From Polynucleobacter sp. (lineage in GTDB: Bacteria > Pseudomonadota > Gammaproteobacteria > Burkholderiales > Burkholderiaceae): a stretch of DNA of 5,668 nucleotides. Position numbers and translations under genes: made by a program. Shown here piece after piece: positions 4,994 through 5,668 of this stretch (positions within the stretch are counted from its first letter, which is position 1; the number at the start of each line of letters is the position of its first letter). The stretch lies in NCBI GenBank assembly GCA_023253245.1, contig JALRHB010000082.1:329-5996 (forward strand). Direction: 5' to 3'. The notes under the pieces were generated by a model that made no database searches, was not told the DNA's origin, and saw only the letters and a program-made list of their open reading frames with translations.

Positions 4994-5668
4994 TTAGCTT
5001 AGCGTCACTTTGGCGAACTTTCGCTTGCCTACCTGAACCACATAAACACCAGCATTCACTTTTAACTGTTTATCAGTGATTGTTGCACCATCAATCTTCA
5101 CGCCGTTTTGCTCAATATTGCGGTTTGCTTCTGATGTCGATGGAGCAAGGCCTGCAGCCTTGAGAAGATGTGCAATTTGCATTGGAGCACCGGAGAGATT
5201 GACTTGGAGAATGTCATCTGGCACACCGCCTTTAGCTCGATGATTAAAGTCTTCCAAGGCTTTTTCAGCAGCAGCCTGAGAATGAAAACGCGCTACGATT
5301 TCTTGGCCAAGTAATACCTTGCAATCTCGTGGGTTACGTCCAGCAGCAACCTCTTGCTTCATTAAATCAATTTCTGCCATAGGCCGGAAAGAAAGAAGGG
5401 TAAAGTAATCCCACATCAGCTCATCCGAGATACTCATGAGCTTACCGAACATCTCGTTAGCCGGTTCGCTAATACCAATGTAATTACCTTTAGACTTACT
5501 CATCTTGTCTACGCCATCCAAACCGACAAGAAGTGGCATCGTCAAAATACATTGGGGCTCTTGCCCATACTCACGTTGTAGTTCCCGACCAACTAAAAGA
5601 TTAAATTTTTGGTCAGTCCCACCAAGCTCTAAATCACTCTTGAGTGCAACAGAGTCATATCCTTGCAT
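4994..5668 (-). CDS. tyrS: Tyrosyl-tRNA synthetase, KMSKS type, N-terminal part outside the window
   Basis: Class I synthetase that activates tyrosine with ATP and charges tRNA-Tyr in the cytoplasm. There are 224 visible residues; family members of this type have about 400, so the first 180 or so, including the HIGH motif, are missing. The Met at the window edge is internal. Visible, counting from the edge: QGYDS (2-6), whose Gln2 and Asp5 correspond to the tyrosine-binding Q173 and D176 of Geobacillus TyrRS; GGTDQKFN (16-23); and KMSKS (55-59, bases 5492-5506), the ATP-binding loop. A helical anticodon-binding region follows to about 150, then a C-terminal S4 RNA-binding domain (about 162-223). 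KMSKS, rather than the KFGKT of E. coli TyrRS, places it with the TyrZ-like branch. It is transcribed toward ruvB; its promoter lies beyond the window. Confidence 0.96.
   Translation of the reverse strand: MQGYDSVALKSDLELGGTDQKFNLLVGRELQREYGQEPQCILTMPLLVGLDGVDKMSKSKGNYIGISEPANEMFGKLMSISDELMWDYFTLLSFRPMAEIDLMKQEVAAGRNPRDCKVLLGQEIVARFHSQAAAEKALEDFNHRAKGGVPDDILQVNLSGAPMQIAHLLKAAGLAPSTSEANRNIEQNGVKIDGATITDKQLKVNAGVYVVQVGKRKFAKVTLS

Noticed and set aside
5013..5024. Inverted repeat GCGAACTTTCGC as a terminator at the ruvB/tyrS junction
   Set aside because: It forms at most a 4-bp stem with a tetraloop, is not followed by a T run on the + strand, and encodes conserved residues of the TyrRS S4 domain.
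1..5668. A hidden novel multi-gene system, mobile element, CRISPR array or defence island
   Set aside because: Almost every base is in a recognised housekeeping gene with intact motifs. There are no long repeats, integrase or transposase genes, tRNA attachment sites or unexplained gaps.

Overview
This window is a compact housekeeping segment from a betaproteobacterium. The gene order dusB-fis-purH-ruvC-ruvA-ruvB with a convergent KMSKS-type tyrS, the moderate G+C content and the protein sequences all suggest Burkholderiales. A Polynucleobacter-like freshwater genome is my best guess. The genus is inferred from recall and was not checked by a search.

Layout. Bases 1-3285 hold the 3' part of dusB (tRNA dihydrouridine synthase, 5' end outside the window), fis (short nucleoid protein), purH (last two steps of IMP synthesis) and ruvC (Holliday junction resolvase), all on the + strand. 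Bases 3312-4990 hold ruvA and ruvB (branch-migration motor). Gaps between these genes are only 23, 48, 28, 26 and 26 nt, with no visible terminator, so all six could be co-transcribed. On the - strand, the 3' part of tyrS (tyrosyl-tRNA synthetase) runs in from the right edge and stops 3 nt from the end of ruvB. No stretch over 50 nt lacks a gene. I see no tRNA, rRNA, mobile element, CRISPR array or long repeat.

How the genes work together. RuvA, RuvB and RuvC form the resolvasome for recombination intermediates. DusB and Fis follow the dusB-fis pairing known from enteric bacteria. PurH links the group to purine supply, and TyrRS belongs to a separate, opposing transcription unit. All catalytic motifs I could check are intact.

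No new multi-gene system is evident. The observation most worth a second look is an in-frame U_UUU_UUA slippery heptamer four codons before the dusB stop. A -1 shift there would read through 12 sense codons straight into fis, in frame. A second copy of the same heptamer lies in ruvC. Also of note are a Fis without the N-terminal arm region, weak ribosome-binding sites throughout, and the very tight ruvB/tyrS tail-to-tail junction.
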